This document shows positions 1 through 7,679 of a stretch of 64,000 nt of DNA, piece by piece. The stretch is taken from positions 124,001 through 188,000 of the forward strand of contig NZ_CANLMZ010000010.1 of the NCBI RefSeq assembly GCF_947492645.1, read 5' to 3'. Under the pieces are notes generated by a model. That model had not been told where the DNA came from and made no database searches. It saw only the letters and a program-made list of their open reading frames with translations. The stretch's first letter is position 1. Each line of letters begins with the position of its first letter. Made by a program: the position numbers and the translations under genes. The stretch is from an uncultured Pontibacter sp. Its GTDB lineage: Bacteria; Bacteroidota; Bacteroidia; Cytophagales; Hymenobacteraceae.

Positions 1-237
1 CTTCTGGGGCATAATTTTAAAATCAATAAAAGTAGTATCTCCTATAGTGGTTCCATTACCAGAAGTGGAAATAGGATACCCAAGGTCTCTTATACTATCT
101 TTTTGGGCTACTGTATAAAGCTTACCTACTCCGTCACGATACATCTTTACTGCTTTCTGATTTACGCTCGTTTGAGCATAGCTTATAGTAATAATTAAAA
201 ACAGAAACCAAGCGGATAATAAAGCCTTAAGTCTCAT
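1..237 (-). CDS. Partial secreted protein of unknown function (cassette gene 1)
   Basis: Open reading frame running off the left edge; the 79 visible codons start at ATG 237-235. The N-terminus (MRLKALLSAWFLFLIITISYAQ) is a clear Sec signal peptide ending in an SYAQ-type cleavage site. The mature part begins TSVNQKAVKMYRDGVGKLY and is not recognised. It is AT-rich like its four neighbours and lies in the same direction, beyond the attC-like palindrome at 267-361. I infer that it is the gene of the distal cassette of the integron-like array; its own attC would lie outside the window. Confidence 0.6.
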   Translation of the reverse strand, partial: MRLKALLSAWFLFLIITISYAQTSVNQKAVKMYRDGVGKLYTVAQKDSIRDLGYPISTSGNGTTIGDTTFIDFKIMPQK

Positions 238-266
238 AGCTATTTTAAAATGTTGTTTTAATTATT

Positions 267-361
267 AGTGACGGTGTTAGTGTATGGGCAGTAGCGGAAT
301 AGAAGCAAAGACTTTTGATTTACTACTGCACCCGCTATTTTCCATACACCTTGTTATCGGT
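267..361 (-). repeat. attC-like site A
   Basis: Imperfect palindrome between two cassette genes. Read on the minus strand it starts with ACCGATAAC, which contains the stop codon of the 354-950 gene. Next comes GTGTATGG, a long centre, CCATACAC, and a degenerate right end CACCGTCAC. The order (outer core, inner arm, loop, inner arm, outer core) is that of attC. At about 95 bp it is the longest and least perfect of the set. Confidence 0.55.
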
Positions 362-950
362 TCGGGCTTTTATTCAAACTACTTTTCAATTTCATTGTCA
401 GCTTTATAATCACCGGTCTGATAAATTTATAGGTAAGAATTCCAATAGCTGCCAGTATAAGTATGAAAATGGTTGGCAATATTGCCCCAAAGGTAAAGGT
501 CATGCTAAGAATGAAGCCTAAGATGAACTCAGCATAGTATATGGGAATAATTAAGCTGAGCACTAATATGATGTAAGGTACATTATCTAAAAAGAGGCTG
601 TACCCATTCGTGAATGAAGCTGCTATTAAAACCCCTAAGCCCAAACCTGTTATAAAAAGTCTTATAGCCTGTCTTTGTAGATGATTTGTTTGCTGTCCCT
701 GTGGAAGTTGTTTACCAATTCTCTTTTCCGTCCTACCTATAAGAAACCATGTAAGAGTAGGAAGCATTAATCCGTTCCACCAGTTGGAGATTGCAGGCAG
801 GTCTTGTTGTTGTAGAATATGATGACTGGCGACCCCACCCTGAAAATGCTCCCAAACAAGTAAGGAGAGAACAAAAACAGTTACAATACCTGTAAGAAGG
901 ACTTTAGTATTTGACCTGATTTGTATTCGAGCAATTTCTTGATTTATCAT
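354..950 (-). CDS. Multi-pass membrane protein of unknown function (cassette gene 2)
   Basis: A 198-residue protein with about five hydrophobic segments (near residues 17-35, 57-72, 97-117, 119-141 and 143-173), separated by short basic loops; the C-terminus is basic (KLKSSLNKSPNR). I do not recognise a family. Its TAA stop lies inside the outer core of attC-like site A, a usual arrangement in integron cassettes. The cassette runs from about 270 to 990. The gene is AT-rich compared with the chromosome from 2764 onward. Confidence 0.75.
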   Translation of the reverse strand: MINQEIARIQIRSNTKVLLTGIVTVFVLSLLVWEHFQGGVASHHILQQQDLPAISNWWNGLMLPTLTWFLIGRTEKRIGKQLPQGQQTNHLQRQAIRLFITGLGLGVLIAASFTNGYSLFLDNVPYIILVLSLIIPIYYAEFILGFILSMTFTFGAILPTIFILILAAIGILTYKFIRPVIIKLTMKLKSSLNKSPNR

Positions 951-983
951 TATTTTCTATCTGCTTTTTTATTGTCTGCTTGA

Positions 984-1050
984 CCGCCAACGTGCTGGTA
1001 TAGCAGATTGCAATGCGTAGCCGAAGCAGTACTGCTATACTTGGTTGGGC
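984..1050 (-). repeat. attC-like site B
   Basis: This 67 bp site is the clearest of the set. Minus strand: GCCCAAC (fits RYYYAAC), then GTATAGCAG, a centre of about 25 nt, CTGCTATAC, and an outer core CGTTGGCGG. The inner arms GTATAGCAG/CTGCTATAC (998-1006 and 1032-1040) are perfectly complementary. Unequal spacers (CAA on one side, CAGCA on the other) leave the arms asymmetric, as in true attC sites, where unpaired bases set strand choice. Confidence 0.7.
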
Positions 1051-1054
1051 TGAG

Positions 1055-1636
1055 TTATTTTATTTCCATAACCTCACCGCCATGGTTGGTGTACTTTCCT
1101 TGTTTTAGTTTCATGTCCCAGCGCCCTTTCTTAACTTCATACTCCCTGTCAAACTGGTTTATTAAGTCTTTTACCAGCTTAGTTTCTGGGTTGTCTGGCT
1201 GTTGGTATAATTCAGGATAGCTGTAAGTTCTCATTCCCTTGCTATCATGAATAGCTATAGACCAGTAGTCACCGTCCAGCCAATGCACTTGATAACCGTC
1301 TATTGTTTCTGCTTTCTTTAAAAGCTCTGTCTCGTTTTTTACCACTTGTAGCAAGGTAGAGGTAGTGGGTACTTCCTTTTTCATTACAAGCAGTTTGTTG
1401 TCTTTAAGACGGTGCGTATAGCGGTAAAGGTCAGTCTTGCCCTCACCGTTCTTTTTGAGGCTGTAGAATAGCTTTGAAGCTACAGGGCTTGCACCCCTAA
1501 ACGTAATTTCCATTAGTAATGAGTCAGTAGCAGCCAAGGTCCCGACTTGCGGCAATGACACTTCTGACTCTTCTTCTCTTCCGAGAGAGCAAGCAGACAG
1601 CAACACCACAAGACACATAGCTAAAATTGTTCTCAT
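1055..1636 (-). CDS. Lipoprotein of unknown function (cassette gene 3)
   Basis: A 193-residue protein. The N-terminus MRTILAMCLVVLLSACSLG is a lipoprotein signal with lipobox LSAC (Cys16), followed by an acidic stretch REEESE that would favour outer-membrane or surface sorting. The remainder is a soluble domain with no family I recognise. The stop codon lies five bases before attC-like site B. The cassette runs from about 991 to 1660, and its two ends carry GTTGGGC and GCCCAAC, which are exact complements. Confidence 0.8.
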   Translation of the reverse strand: MRTILAMCLVVLLSACSLGREEESEVSLPQVGTLAATDSLLMEITFRGASPVASKLFYSLKKNGEGKTDLYRYTHRLKDNKLLVMKKEVPTTSTLLQVVKNETELLKKAETIDGYQVHWLDGDYWSIAIHDSKGMRTYSYPELYQQPDNPETKLVKDLINQFDREYEVKKGRWDMKLKQGKYTNHGGEVMEIK

Positions 1637-1654
1637 TCTATACTTTCTAATTTA

Positions 1655-1708
1655 GCCCAACGGATTAAGCTATGGTGCATTTTAATGCACTATAGGTGTG
1701 GTTACCTG
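1655..1708 (-). repeat. attC-like site C
   Basis: A 54 bp site. Minus strand: CAGGTAAC, CTATAGTGCA, a short centre, TGCACCATAG, and GTTGGGC, which fits the attC consensus GTTRRRY exactly. The inner arms pair with one mismatch. It is the shortest of the set, with almost no loop. Confidence 0.65.
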
Positions 1709-1722
1709 ATGATTTTCTTCCT

Positions 1723-2064
1723 TTATTCAATAACTACTACGTCGGTTTCATTCTGATTGTAGTCGTAAAACAACTTCCTGTTTTTCCAAGAGTATTCTGG
1801 TCCACGCCAAACAGTTGCCTTTAAACTAAAGAGAAGTGCAACAATCGAAAATACTATTATTGGTAGTATAAAACTTTCTTTACTAGCTTTCCTGATTCTA
1901 AATGTCCAGACTAAGTGAATGATTGTTAAAAGGTAAAGTATGGCAAAGTAGAATAAATCTCCAAGCCCGTGGCCAAATGTAACATGCAGTCCAAAGAATC
2001 CTGCAATACAAAGGAATATCTCAAAGAACAGTACTGCTGAATTAACTAATTTAAATGTTCTCAA
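1723..2064 (-). CDS. Small membrane protein of unknown function (cassette gene 4)
   Basis: A 113-residue protein with four predicted hydrophobic helices (about residues 8-27, 33-53, 65-80 and a short N-terminal part), then a C-terminal tail rich in charged and aromatic residues (WRGPEYSWKNRKLFYDYNQ). No family is recognised. The cassette runs from 1661 to 2089. Its two ends carry GTTACCTG and CAGGTAAC, an eight-base exact complement, as expected when a circular cassette is opened inside its own attC. Confidence 0.75.
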   Translation of the reverse strand: MRTFKLVNSAVLFFEIFLCIAGFFGLHVTFGHGLGDLFYFAILYLLTIIHLVWTFRIRKASKESFILPIIVFSIVALLFSLKATVWRGPEYSWKNRKLFYDYNQNETDVVVIE

Positions 2065-2082
2065 AATTCATAATTGAATTGA

Positions 2083-2153
2083 CAGGTAACGTGCTCGTGC
2101 TATAATGTGGGTAAGGCGTAGCCGAGACCTAAATTATGCACCTTGTTAGCGGT
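2083..2153 (-). repeat. attC-like site D
   Basis: A 71 bp site. Minus strand: ACCGCTAAC, AAGG, TGCATAAT, a centre containing GGCTACGCC, then ATTATAGCA, CGAG, and the outer core CACGTTACCTG. The inner arms pair with one bulge. The central word GGCTACGC is shared with site B (TCGGCTACGC in both), which suggests common descent of the sites. Confidence 0.65.
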
Positions 2154-2164
2154 TCGGAGTTTTT

Positions 2165-2626
2165 TTACTTTAATTTTTTCTTATAATCAGGTATAAACTC
2201 TCGTGTATAACAGGCCTTATCTGTTTTAAATATACCTTTCTCAAATGCTTCCTTATGTAATTGTGGTAGCTTCTTAAATCTTTTCATTCGGATTCTATCT
2301 ACCTTCTTGATAGTTATAAAATCATGTGTACCGCTTAACATCAATACAACCTCTACTTCATCACACTTATCTTCAAGCTCTATAGATGCCCAATCTATTC
2401 CAACAGTACCAAACATTAGTCTTTTCACGGAAACAGGAATCTCGATTTGGAAAAAACCATTTAAATCTGTTCTGCCGACTTCAACTGTGTCATTTATTAT
2501 AATTGACACGTATGGCAAAGTCTCGAAATTATTATCAATCACCCTTCCTTTAACTGTTTTGTCTTGAGAATACAGTCTACATATTGAAAAACCGAATACA
2601 ATAAAAAGAATTAACAACTTCTTCAT
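2165..2626 (-). CDS. Secreted carboxypeptidase-regulatory-like domain protein (cassette gene 5)
   Basis: A 153-residue protein with a signal peptide (MKKLLILFIVFGFSICRLYSQ). A beta-sandwich of the CarboxypepD_reg-like type follows, beginning at residue 24 (TVKGRVIDNNFETLPYVSI, then GRTDLNGFFQI). In Bacteroidota this fold usually forms the N-terminus of TonB-dependent receptors, but here it stands alone with a basic C-terminal tail. Its role is unknown. It is the first cassette next to the chromosomal gene at 2764. The cassette (2090-2687) has ends GTTAGCGGT and ACCGCTAAC, nine bases of exact complement. Confidence 0.75.
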   Translation of the reverse strand: MKKLLILFIVFGFSICRLYSQDKTVKGRVIDNNFETLPYVSIIINDTVEVGRTDLNGFFQIEIPVSVKRLMFGTVGIDWASIELEDKCDEVEVVLMLSGTHDFITIKKVDRIRMKRFKKLPQLHKEAFEKGIFKTDKACYTREFIPDYKKKLK

Positions 2627-2679
2627 TCCAATATTATTCTCTTTCAGTTTGTTTAGCCTCTAAATAGTATTCTGCGCTG

Positions 2680-2715
2680 ACCGCTAACTACTGTATAAAC
2701 GTAATAAACATACGC
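2680..2715 (-). other. Proximal end of the cassette array (attI-like or half attC)
   Basis: The minus strand carries AGTTAGCGGTCAG, the core that pairs with the R'' end of site D 530 bp away. No matching full attC could be built on its upstream side, although a weak TCTGTA/TACAG pairing exists. This fits an attI-type insertion point or a remnant site. The array begins about 76 bp after the stop codon of the exonuclease gene. Confidence 0.4.
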
Positions 2716-2763
2716 TTTTTTGTCGAAATCTACAGATAACCGTAATCGTGTAGGCAAATATTC

Positions 2764-3465
2764 TTACCTCACCAACTCCCCCACCGTCTTTATCCCCCGT
2801 TTTTTAGCCAGCGCCAGCAGCTTTAGCAAAAGTATGGCGGTGGTAAAAGCGTCGCCGGGGGCGGTGTGGCGGGCTTCGGTGGGCAGGTTATACTTTTGGC
2901 TGAGGGCGTCGAGGCTGTAATCGGAGCGGTTGAAGCTGTCGGGGCTGTGGCGGAAACGCTCAAGGCGCTGGGCCAATTGGGCGGTATCTATACTTCGGTT
3001 CAGCAGTTTGCCCTGTATGCCGCTGCGCCGGAGCATGCCGTTCAGCATGTCGGTATCGAACTTTACGTGGTGGCCTACCAGTATGGCGTTGCCAGCAAAG
3101 TATAAAAAAGCCTGCAGCGCCTCCTGCTCGGTTAGTCCCTGCTCCTGCACCTGCGAGGGAAGTATGCCATGCACCTCAGGGCTCTTGTTGCCCAACTCCA
3201 CTTCCTGGTGCACCAGGCACTCCAGACTATCCTGCACCAGCACCTGCTGCCCCTGCACTTTTACGGCCCCTATACTTAGCACCTTATCTGTTTTAGTATC
3301 CAGGCCGGTGGTTTCGGTATCAAACACAACAAATACGGCATCCTGTAGTGGAGTAGCCGCAGCAGGCTGGCTGTTTATACTTTGGATGTAGATTTTCCAG
3401 AACTCCGGGTCGTGAGGAGCGGCCTGCGGCGGACGGGTAAAAAGTTTGTGTAGCCAGTTCGCCAT
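2764..3465 (-). CDS. DnaQ-like 3'-5' exonuclease
   Basis: A 233-residue DEDDh exonuclease: ExoI motif DTETTG at 49-54, ExoII with Asp137 in HHVKFDTDML, and ExoIII with His200 and Asp205 (HTAPGD). This is the fold of the polymerase III epsilon proofreading subunit, but the gene stands alone with the DUF294 nucleotidyltransferase. Its ATG overlaps the upstream stop (TGATG), so translation is probably coupled. The same pair of genes is common beside acs/actP in Proteobacteria, where its exact job is not settled. A role in nucleotide-based control of acetate metabolism is inference. Confidence 0.85.
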   Translation of the reverse strand: MANWLHKLFTRPPQAAPHDPEFWKIYIQSINSQPAAATPLQDAVFVVFDTETTGLDTKTDKVLSIGAVKVQGQQVLVQDSLECLVHQEVELGNKSPEVHGILPSQVQEQGLTEQEALQAFLYFAGNAILVGHHVKFDTDMLNGMLRRSGIQGKLLNRSIDTAQLAQRLERFRHSPDSFNRSDYSLDALSQKYNLPTEARHTAPGDAFTTAILLLKLLALAKKRGIKTVGELVR

Positions 3466-5402
3466 CAGCCTAAATAGCTAAGTTGAAAGCGCACCTGCAG
3501 CAGCTCCTGCACATCGCTGATGGGCTTAAAGGTGTTGCGCAGCGTTTGTCGTTCCAGTTTGTTCAGTTCCTGCGGGTTCAGGTAGCGGCCCGAGTTGCGG
3601 TTGCGCAGTCCGTTCAGGGCGCGGTAACGCATCATAATTTCGTAGGCCATGGCGGCCTCGCGGTACAGGTCGGCGTTATGGGGTTCCAGCTCCGCAAGCT
3701 TCTCAAAGCGCTTAAAAGTATTGTTCATTCCGGCCACGCGGTTGTCCAGCGTCAGTACGCGGGCAGCATCTACCAGGGGCGTCATGGCGCGTAGTTTTAT
3801 GTCGAACTGGTCTTTGTGCTCGCCGCCGCGTTCTACTACAAAATTGCGGAAAAAGCTAAGCGGCGGCGGTGTTTGCAGCGCATGCTTGGCCAGGTATGGC
3901 AGGAAAATCCGTTCCTGTTGTATGTGCTCGTAAATGTAATCGGTTAGCTGCGTAGCCAGTTTAAAATCGCCGTACACGGGGCGGTAATCGAAGAAGATAG
4001 AAGTATGGAGCAGCGCCTCTTCGGTGGGCTCGTGTATCCAGGTATAGAAATGCTGTTTCCAGGCGTGCAGCGGCTGGCACCACTTCGGGTTGCTACCCAT
4101 CATGTTGGCCGGGCACCTCTCAAATCCGCTTTTCTCCAGCGTGTCATTCACGATACCTGCCAGCTTCAGGAAGTATACTTGTGCTTCTTTTTCGCCGGCG
4201 GCATGCAGGTCTTCAAACACCAGCGCATTGTCCTGGTCGGTGCGCAACAGTTGCTCTTCGCGCCCTTCGCTGCCAATGCTTAGCCAGCAATACTGCAAAG
4301 GCGGCTCGCCAAGTATAGTTTCGGCATGTTGTAAGGCCCGCACTATAAGTGCATCGTTTATCTCGGTGATGATATTGGCGACAAAGGCTATACTTACCTC
4401 CTGCTCCAGGTATTTTTGCAGCAGCTCTTCGGCACGGTTTCGCAATGCGGGCAAGTTATCTATACTTCTGGTTTGCCGGATTTCCTGCACCAGCACCGCC
4501 GGGTTATTGCCCTGCGCCAGCAACAGGTCGTGCTCCGTTACAACGCCTTGTACGGCTGTGTTTATACTTCCGTCGGCGGTAATGCAGAGGTGCTTTATCT
4601 TATGCCGCATCATGGCAATCAACGCTTCGGCCATGTGCGGGTTTGGCTGTATACTTACCACCGGCGACGACATGATAGCCGTTACCGGATCATCTATACT
4701 TACATGCCCTGCCACTACCCGCTTACGCATATCGGTGTCGGTAAGTATACCCAAGGGCTTTTGCGCATCATCCACCACCATCATAAAACTGGAGTCTTTG
4801 TCGCTCATGATCTGGGCAGCCAGGCGCAGCGAGGTTTCAGGCGAGCAACTTATAAGCCCCTGAGAAGTATCTACGGCCAGCACATCTTCCAGGTGCAGGG
4901 GCAGCGGCAATCCCAATTGGCTTTTCAGGCCGCGCCGGGCCTGGTTTGTTTCCTGCATTCGGCCATGCTGCACCGATGCCCCTGCCGCAAAGCCGGCTGC
5001 AAAGTATAAAGCCACCTCGGGGCTTTCGTGAAGCACAGGCTCAAAAAGCTTTATCGATACACCATACACCAGCGATTCTTCGGCAGCGGTGGCTGTAGAG
5101 GAATAGTCTTTTTTCGCAATCAGGGCACGCACTCCAAACACGTCGCCTTCATCGCATACATCCACCAGCCTTTTGTTGCCGCCTGTATCTTGCTGTTCCA
5201 GCCTCACCGATCCTTGCCGCACAATATAAAAGTATAAATGCGCCGCATCGCCTTGCGAGAAAAGCACTTGTTCCAGCTCTAGGTACAAAACCCGCACCTG
5301 CGCTGCCAGTTGCTGTAGTTTTTCCGGCTTTACCAGGTTAAACGGCGGATATTTTACCAGGAACTCAAGTACCCGTTCTTGTATGGCGTTGGAGGGTTTC
5401 AT
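3465..5402 (-). CDS. cNMP-binding / CBS / DUF294 putative nucleotidyltransferase
   Basis: A 645-residue cytoplasmic regulator in three parts. A cyclic-nucleotide-binding fold covers about 20-130. A CBS pair covers about 170-300 (LGILTDTDMRKRVVAG and VVTEHDLLLA). A DUF294 nucleotidyltransferase follows, with GSEGREEQ at 377-384 and TDQDN at 388-392 as the metal site, then a helical C-terminal DUF294_C domain. The layout resembles a GlnD-like sensor that would modify a protein or nucleotide in response to energy ligands. It is followed directly by the exonuclease and lies downstream of acs, so control of acetate activation or uptake is a fair inference. No target is known from the sequence. Confidence 0.85.
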   Translation of the reverse strand: MKPSNAIQERVLEFLVKYPPFNLVKPEKLQQLAAQVRVLYLELEQVLFSQGDAAHLYFYIVRQGSVRLEQQDTGGNKRLVDVCDEGDVFGVRALIAKKDYSSTATAAEESLVYGVSIKLFEPVLHESPEVALYFAAGFAAGASVQHGRMQETNQARRGLKSQLGLPLPLHLEDVLAVDTSQGLISCSPETSLRLAAQIMSDKDSSFMMVVDDAQKPLGILTDTDMRKRVVAGHVSIDDPVTAIMSSPVVSIQPNPHMAEALIAMMRHKIKHLCITADGSINTAVQGVVTEHDLLLAQGNNPAVLVQEIRQTRSIDNLPALRNRAEELLQKYLEQEVSIAFVANIITEINDALIVRALQHAETILGEPPLQYCWLSIGSEGREEQLLRTDQDNALVFEDLHAAGEKEAQVYFLKLAGIVNDTLEKSGFERCPANMMGSNPKWCQPLHAWKQHFYTWIHEPTEEALLHTSIFFDYRPVYGDFKLATQLTDYIYEHIQQERIFLPYLAKHALQTPPPLSFFRNFVVERGGEHKDQFDIKLRAMTPLVDAARVLTLDNRVAGMNNTFKRFEKLAELEPHNADLYREAAMAYEIMMRYRALNGLRNRNSGRYLNPQELNKLERQTLRNTFKPISDVQELLQVRFQLSYLG

Positions 5403-5456
5403 AGCGGTGGTTTATACTTGTTAAGTTACAGGTTTGGCTGTGGCTTTGCAATACCT

Positions 5457-5526
5457 TACCCTGGCCCTCCTCTAATAACAGGTGAGGGAGATGCAGTACC
5501 GGAAACAATCAGAGGTCAGGGAGAGG
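5457..5526. repeat. REP-like intergenic hairpin element
   Basis: Roughly 70 bp in the gap between acs and the DUF294 gene, with imperfect terminal inverted repeats (ACCCTGGCCCTCC against its complement near 5510-5526) and an inner hairpin CCCTC/GAGGG. It resembles the small C/G-tract hairpins common between genes in Bacteroidota. A related element lies at 7578-7643. Confidence 0.4.
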
Positions 5527-5532
5527 CAAAAC

Positions 5533-5564
5533 AAAAGTCCTGCTACTGGTGCGGCAGGACTTTT
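5533..5564 (-). terminator. Rho-independent terminator of acs
   Basis: Stem AAAAGTCCTGC/GCAGGACTTTT with a 10 nt loop. On the minus strand it is followed by a T-rich run, 25 bp after the acs stop. Confidence 0.75.
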
Positions 5565-5588
5565 GGCATTAAATTAAACTATCCTTAA

Positions 5589-7502
5589 TTAAACTTTTGC
5601 TTTGCTCAACGATCCTTCTACAATCTCGTCTACCACAGCAGGATCGAGTAAAGTAGATGTATCGCCGAGGTTGGACACGTCGCCTTCGGCTACTTTGCGC
5701 AGGATGCGGCGCATGATCTTGCCTGAACGCGTTTTTGGCAGGCCACTCACGATCTGTATCTTATCCGGTTTGGCGATCTTCCCTATTTTTTCCACTACAG
5801 TTTCGATGATCTCGGCACGCAGCCACTCGTCGTTTTCCGGTCTGTCTTTGCAGATCACGAAAGCGTAAATGCCTTGCCCTTTTACATCGTGCGGGTAGCC
5901 AACTACAGCAGATTCGATTACATGCACATTGTGGTTGATGGCTTCTTCGATCTCGGCAGTACCAAAGCGGTGCCCGGATACGTTGATCACATCATCTACG
6001 CGGCCGATAATGCGGTACAGGCCGTTTTGATCGCGCTTGGCGCCATCGCCGGTAAAGTATAAACCTTTGTAAGTAGAGAAGTAGCTCAGGCGGCAGCGCT
6101 CATGGTCGCCGTAGGTGGTGCGTATCATGCCTGGCCACGGAAACTTCATGCACAAGTAACCTTCTACCTCATTATCGGTTATTTCTTTGCCTTCGCTATC
6201 TACCAGTATTGGCTGGATGCCAGGTAGCGGGAAGGCTGCATGCGCTGGTTTTATAGGCGTTACGTTTGCCAGCGACGAAATCATGATGCCGCCTGTTTCG
6301 GTTTGCCACCAGGTATCCACAACCGGGCAACGCTCTTTGCCTACGTGGGTGTGGTACCAATGCCAGGCTTCCTCGTTTATAGGTTCCCCAACAGAGCCCA
6401 ACACTTTAAGCGAGTCCAGGCTGTAGGAGAGCACATCGTCTATGTCGCCGCCCATTAGCGAACGGATGGCTGTTGGTGCAGTATAGAAAATGGTTACGCC
6501 AAACTTATCGCATACTTGCCAGAAACGGCCCATGTCCGGGTAAGTAGGCACGCCCTCAAAAAGCAACGTGGTAGCCCCCGACAGTAAAGGCCCGTAAAGC
6601 AGGTAGGTATGGCCTGTAATCCAGCCTATATCAGCAGTACACCAGTAAATATCGCTTTCTTCGTACTGGAACACATTTGAGAAACTGTACTGGGCATACA
6701 CCATGTAGCCGCCGCAGGTGTGCACCACTCCTTTTGGTTTGCCCGTAGAGCCCGAAGTATAAAGTATAAACAGCATGTCTTCAGCATCCATCTCCTCGGC
6801 GGGGCAGTCTTTGCTAACATCCTTCACCTCGTCGTGGTACCACACATCGCGGCCTTCTTCCATGTTTACAGCCCAGCCCAGGCGCTCCACCACAATTACC
6901 TTCTCTACTGATGAGCAACTTTCAAGTGCTTCGTCTACCACGCGCTTTACCGGAATTTGCTTTGTGCCCCGGTTAAGGCCATCCGAAGTAAGCACCATGC
7001 TGCATTGGGCATCGTTAATTCTATCGGCCATACTTACAGCCGAGAAGCCTGCAAACACTACCGAGTGAATGGCACCTATCCTGGCACAGGCCAGTACAGC
7101 AAAAGCAAGCTCCGGAATCATGGGCATGTAAATGCAGATGCGGTCTCCTTTTTTGGCGCCGTTCTTCTTCAGCACGTTCGCAAACTGGCATACTTTCTCG
7201 TGCAGCTCGCGGTAAGTATAGCGCACAAACCTTTCCTTCGGGTCGTTGGGCTCCCAGATCAGGGCCAGTTTGTTGCCACGCGTTTTCAGGTGGCGGTCCA
7301 GGCAGTTTTCGGTGATGTTCAATTTACCACCTTTAAACCACTTTACATTGGGCTCCTCAAAGTTCCACTCCAGGGTAGTGTTCCATTTTTTTCGCCAGGT
7401 AAAGGTGCTTGCAATTTCGCTCCAAAATCCTTCAGGGTCTTCTATACTACGCTTGTAAGCCTGCTGGTACTCGTCGTATGTTTTGACTTGAAAATTTGTC
7501 AT
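5589..7502 (-). CDS. acs: Acetyl-CoA synthetase
   Basis: A 637-residue AMP-forming acyl-CoA synthetase that activates acetate through acetyl-AMP. The adenylation P-loop YTSGSTGKPKG is at 248-258, WWQTETGG at 398-405, and GRVDDVINVSGHR at 500-512. Lys595 in KTRSGK is the residue that is acetylated to switch off this family. Length matches the family. It is 65% or more like typical Acs by eye but distinct from the neighbouring PrpE-type paralogue, so two substrates are probably served. It shares its direction with the kinase, regulator and symporter genes upstream, and has its own terminator. Confidence 0.95.
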   Translation of the reverse strand: MTNFQVKTYDEYQQAYKRSIEDPEGFWSEIASTFTWRKKWNTTLEWNFEEPNVKWFKGGKLNITENCLDRHLKTRGNKLALIWEPNDPKERFVRYTYRELHEKVCQFANVLKKNGAKKGDRICIYMPMIPELAFAVLACARIGAIHSVVFAGFSAVSMADRINDAQCSMVLTSDGLNRGTKQIPVKRVVDEALESCSSVEKVIVVERLGWAVNMEEGRDVWYHDEVKDVSKDCPAEEMDAEDMLFILYTSGSTGKPKGVVHTCGGYMVYAQYSFSNVFQYEESDIYWCTADIGWITGHTYLLYGPLLSGATTLLFEGVPTYPDMGRFWQVCDKFGVTIFYTAPTAIRSLMGGDIDDVLSYSLDSLKVLGSVGEPINEEAWHWYHTHVGKERCPVVDTWWQTETGGIMISSLANVTPIKPAHAAFPLPGIQPILVDSEGKEITDNEVEGYLCMKFPWPGMIRTTYGDHERCRLSYFSTYKGLYFTGDGAKRDQNGLYRIIGRVDDVINVSGHRFGTAEIEEAINHNVHVIESAVVGYPHDVKGQGIYAFVICKDRPENDEWLRAEIIETVVEKIGKIAKPDKIQIVSGLPKTRSGKIMRRILRKVAEGDVSNLGDTSTLLDPAVVDEIVEGSLSKAKV

Positions 7503-7577
7503 CGCTTAGATAGGTTTAGTTGTTATTAGGTATCAGTTTAGTTCTACAGTTTTATTTTTACTTCGGAGTGTTTTACG

Positions 7578-7643
7578 CTACCCCGCCCCCTGGAGAGGAG
7601 AATTTTACTTTTGCATATAATACCTCTTCCCGGTGAGGGGTAG
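7578..7643. repeat. REP-like intergenic hairpin element
   Basis: Lies between prpE and acs. Terminal inverted repeat CTACCCC (7578-7584) and GGGGTAG (7637-7643), with the inner words CCTGGAGAGG and CCGGTGAGGGG. Similar in type to the element at 5457-5526; the two flank acs. Confidence 0.4.
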
Positions 7644-7679
7644 AAGTAATGCTTGTATGGCGTACCATGTGCAAATCAT

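Noticed and set aside
267..2153. The four palindromes as ordinary Rho-independent terminators
   Set aside because: No T runs after the stems, arms asymmetric, and the ends pair across each cassette rather than only within each palindrome.
4090..4863. 257-codon plus-strand frame opposite the DUF294 gene
   Set aside because: Antisense to well-conserved CBS and nucleotidyltransferase motifs; low-complexity Ser/Cys-rich product.
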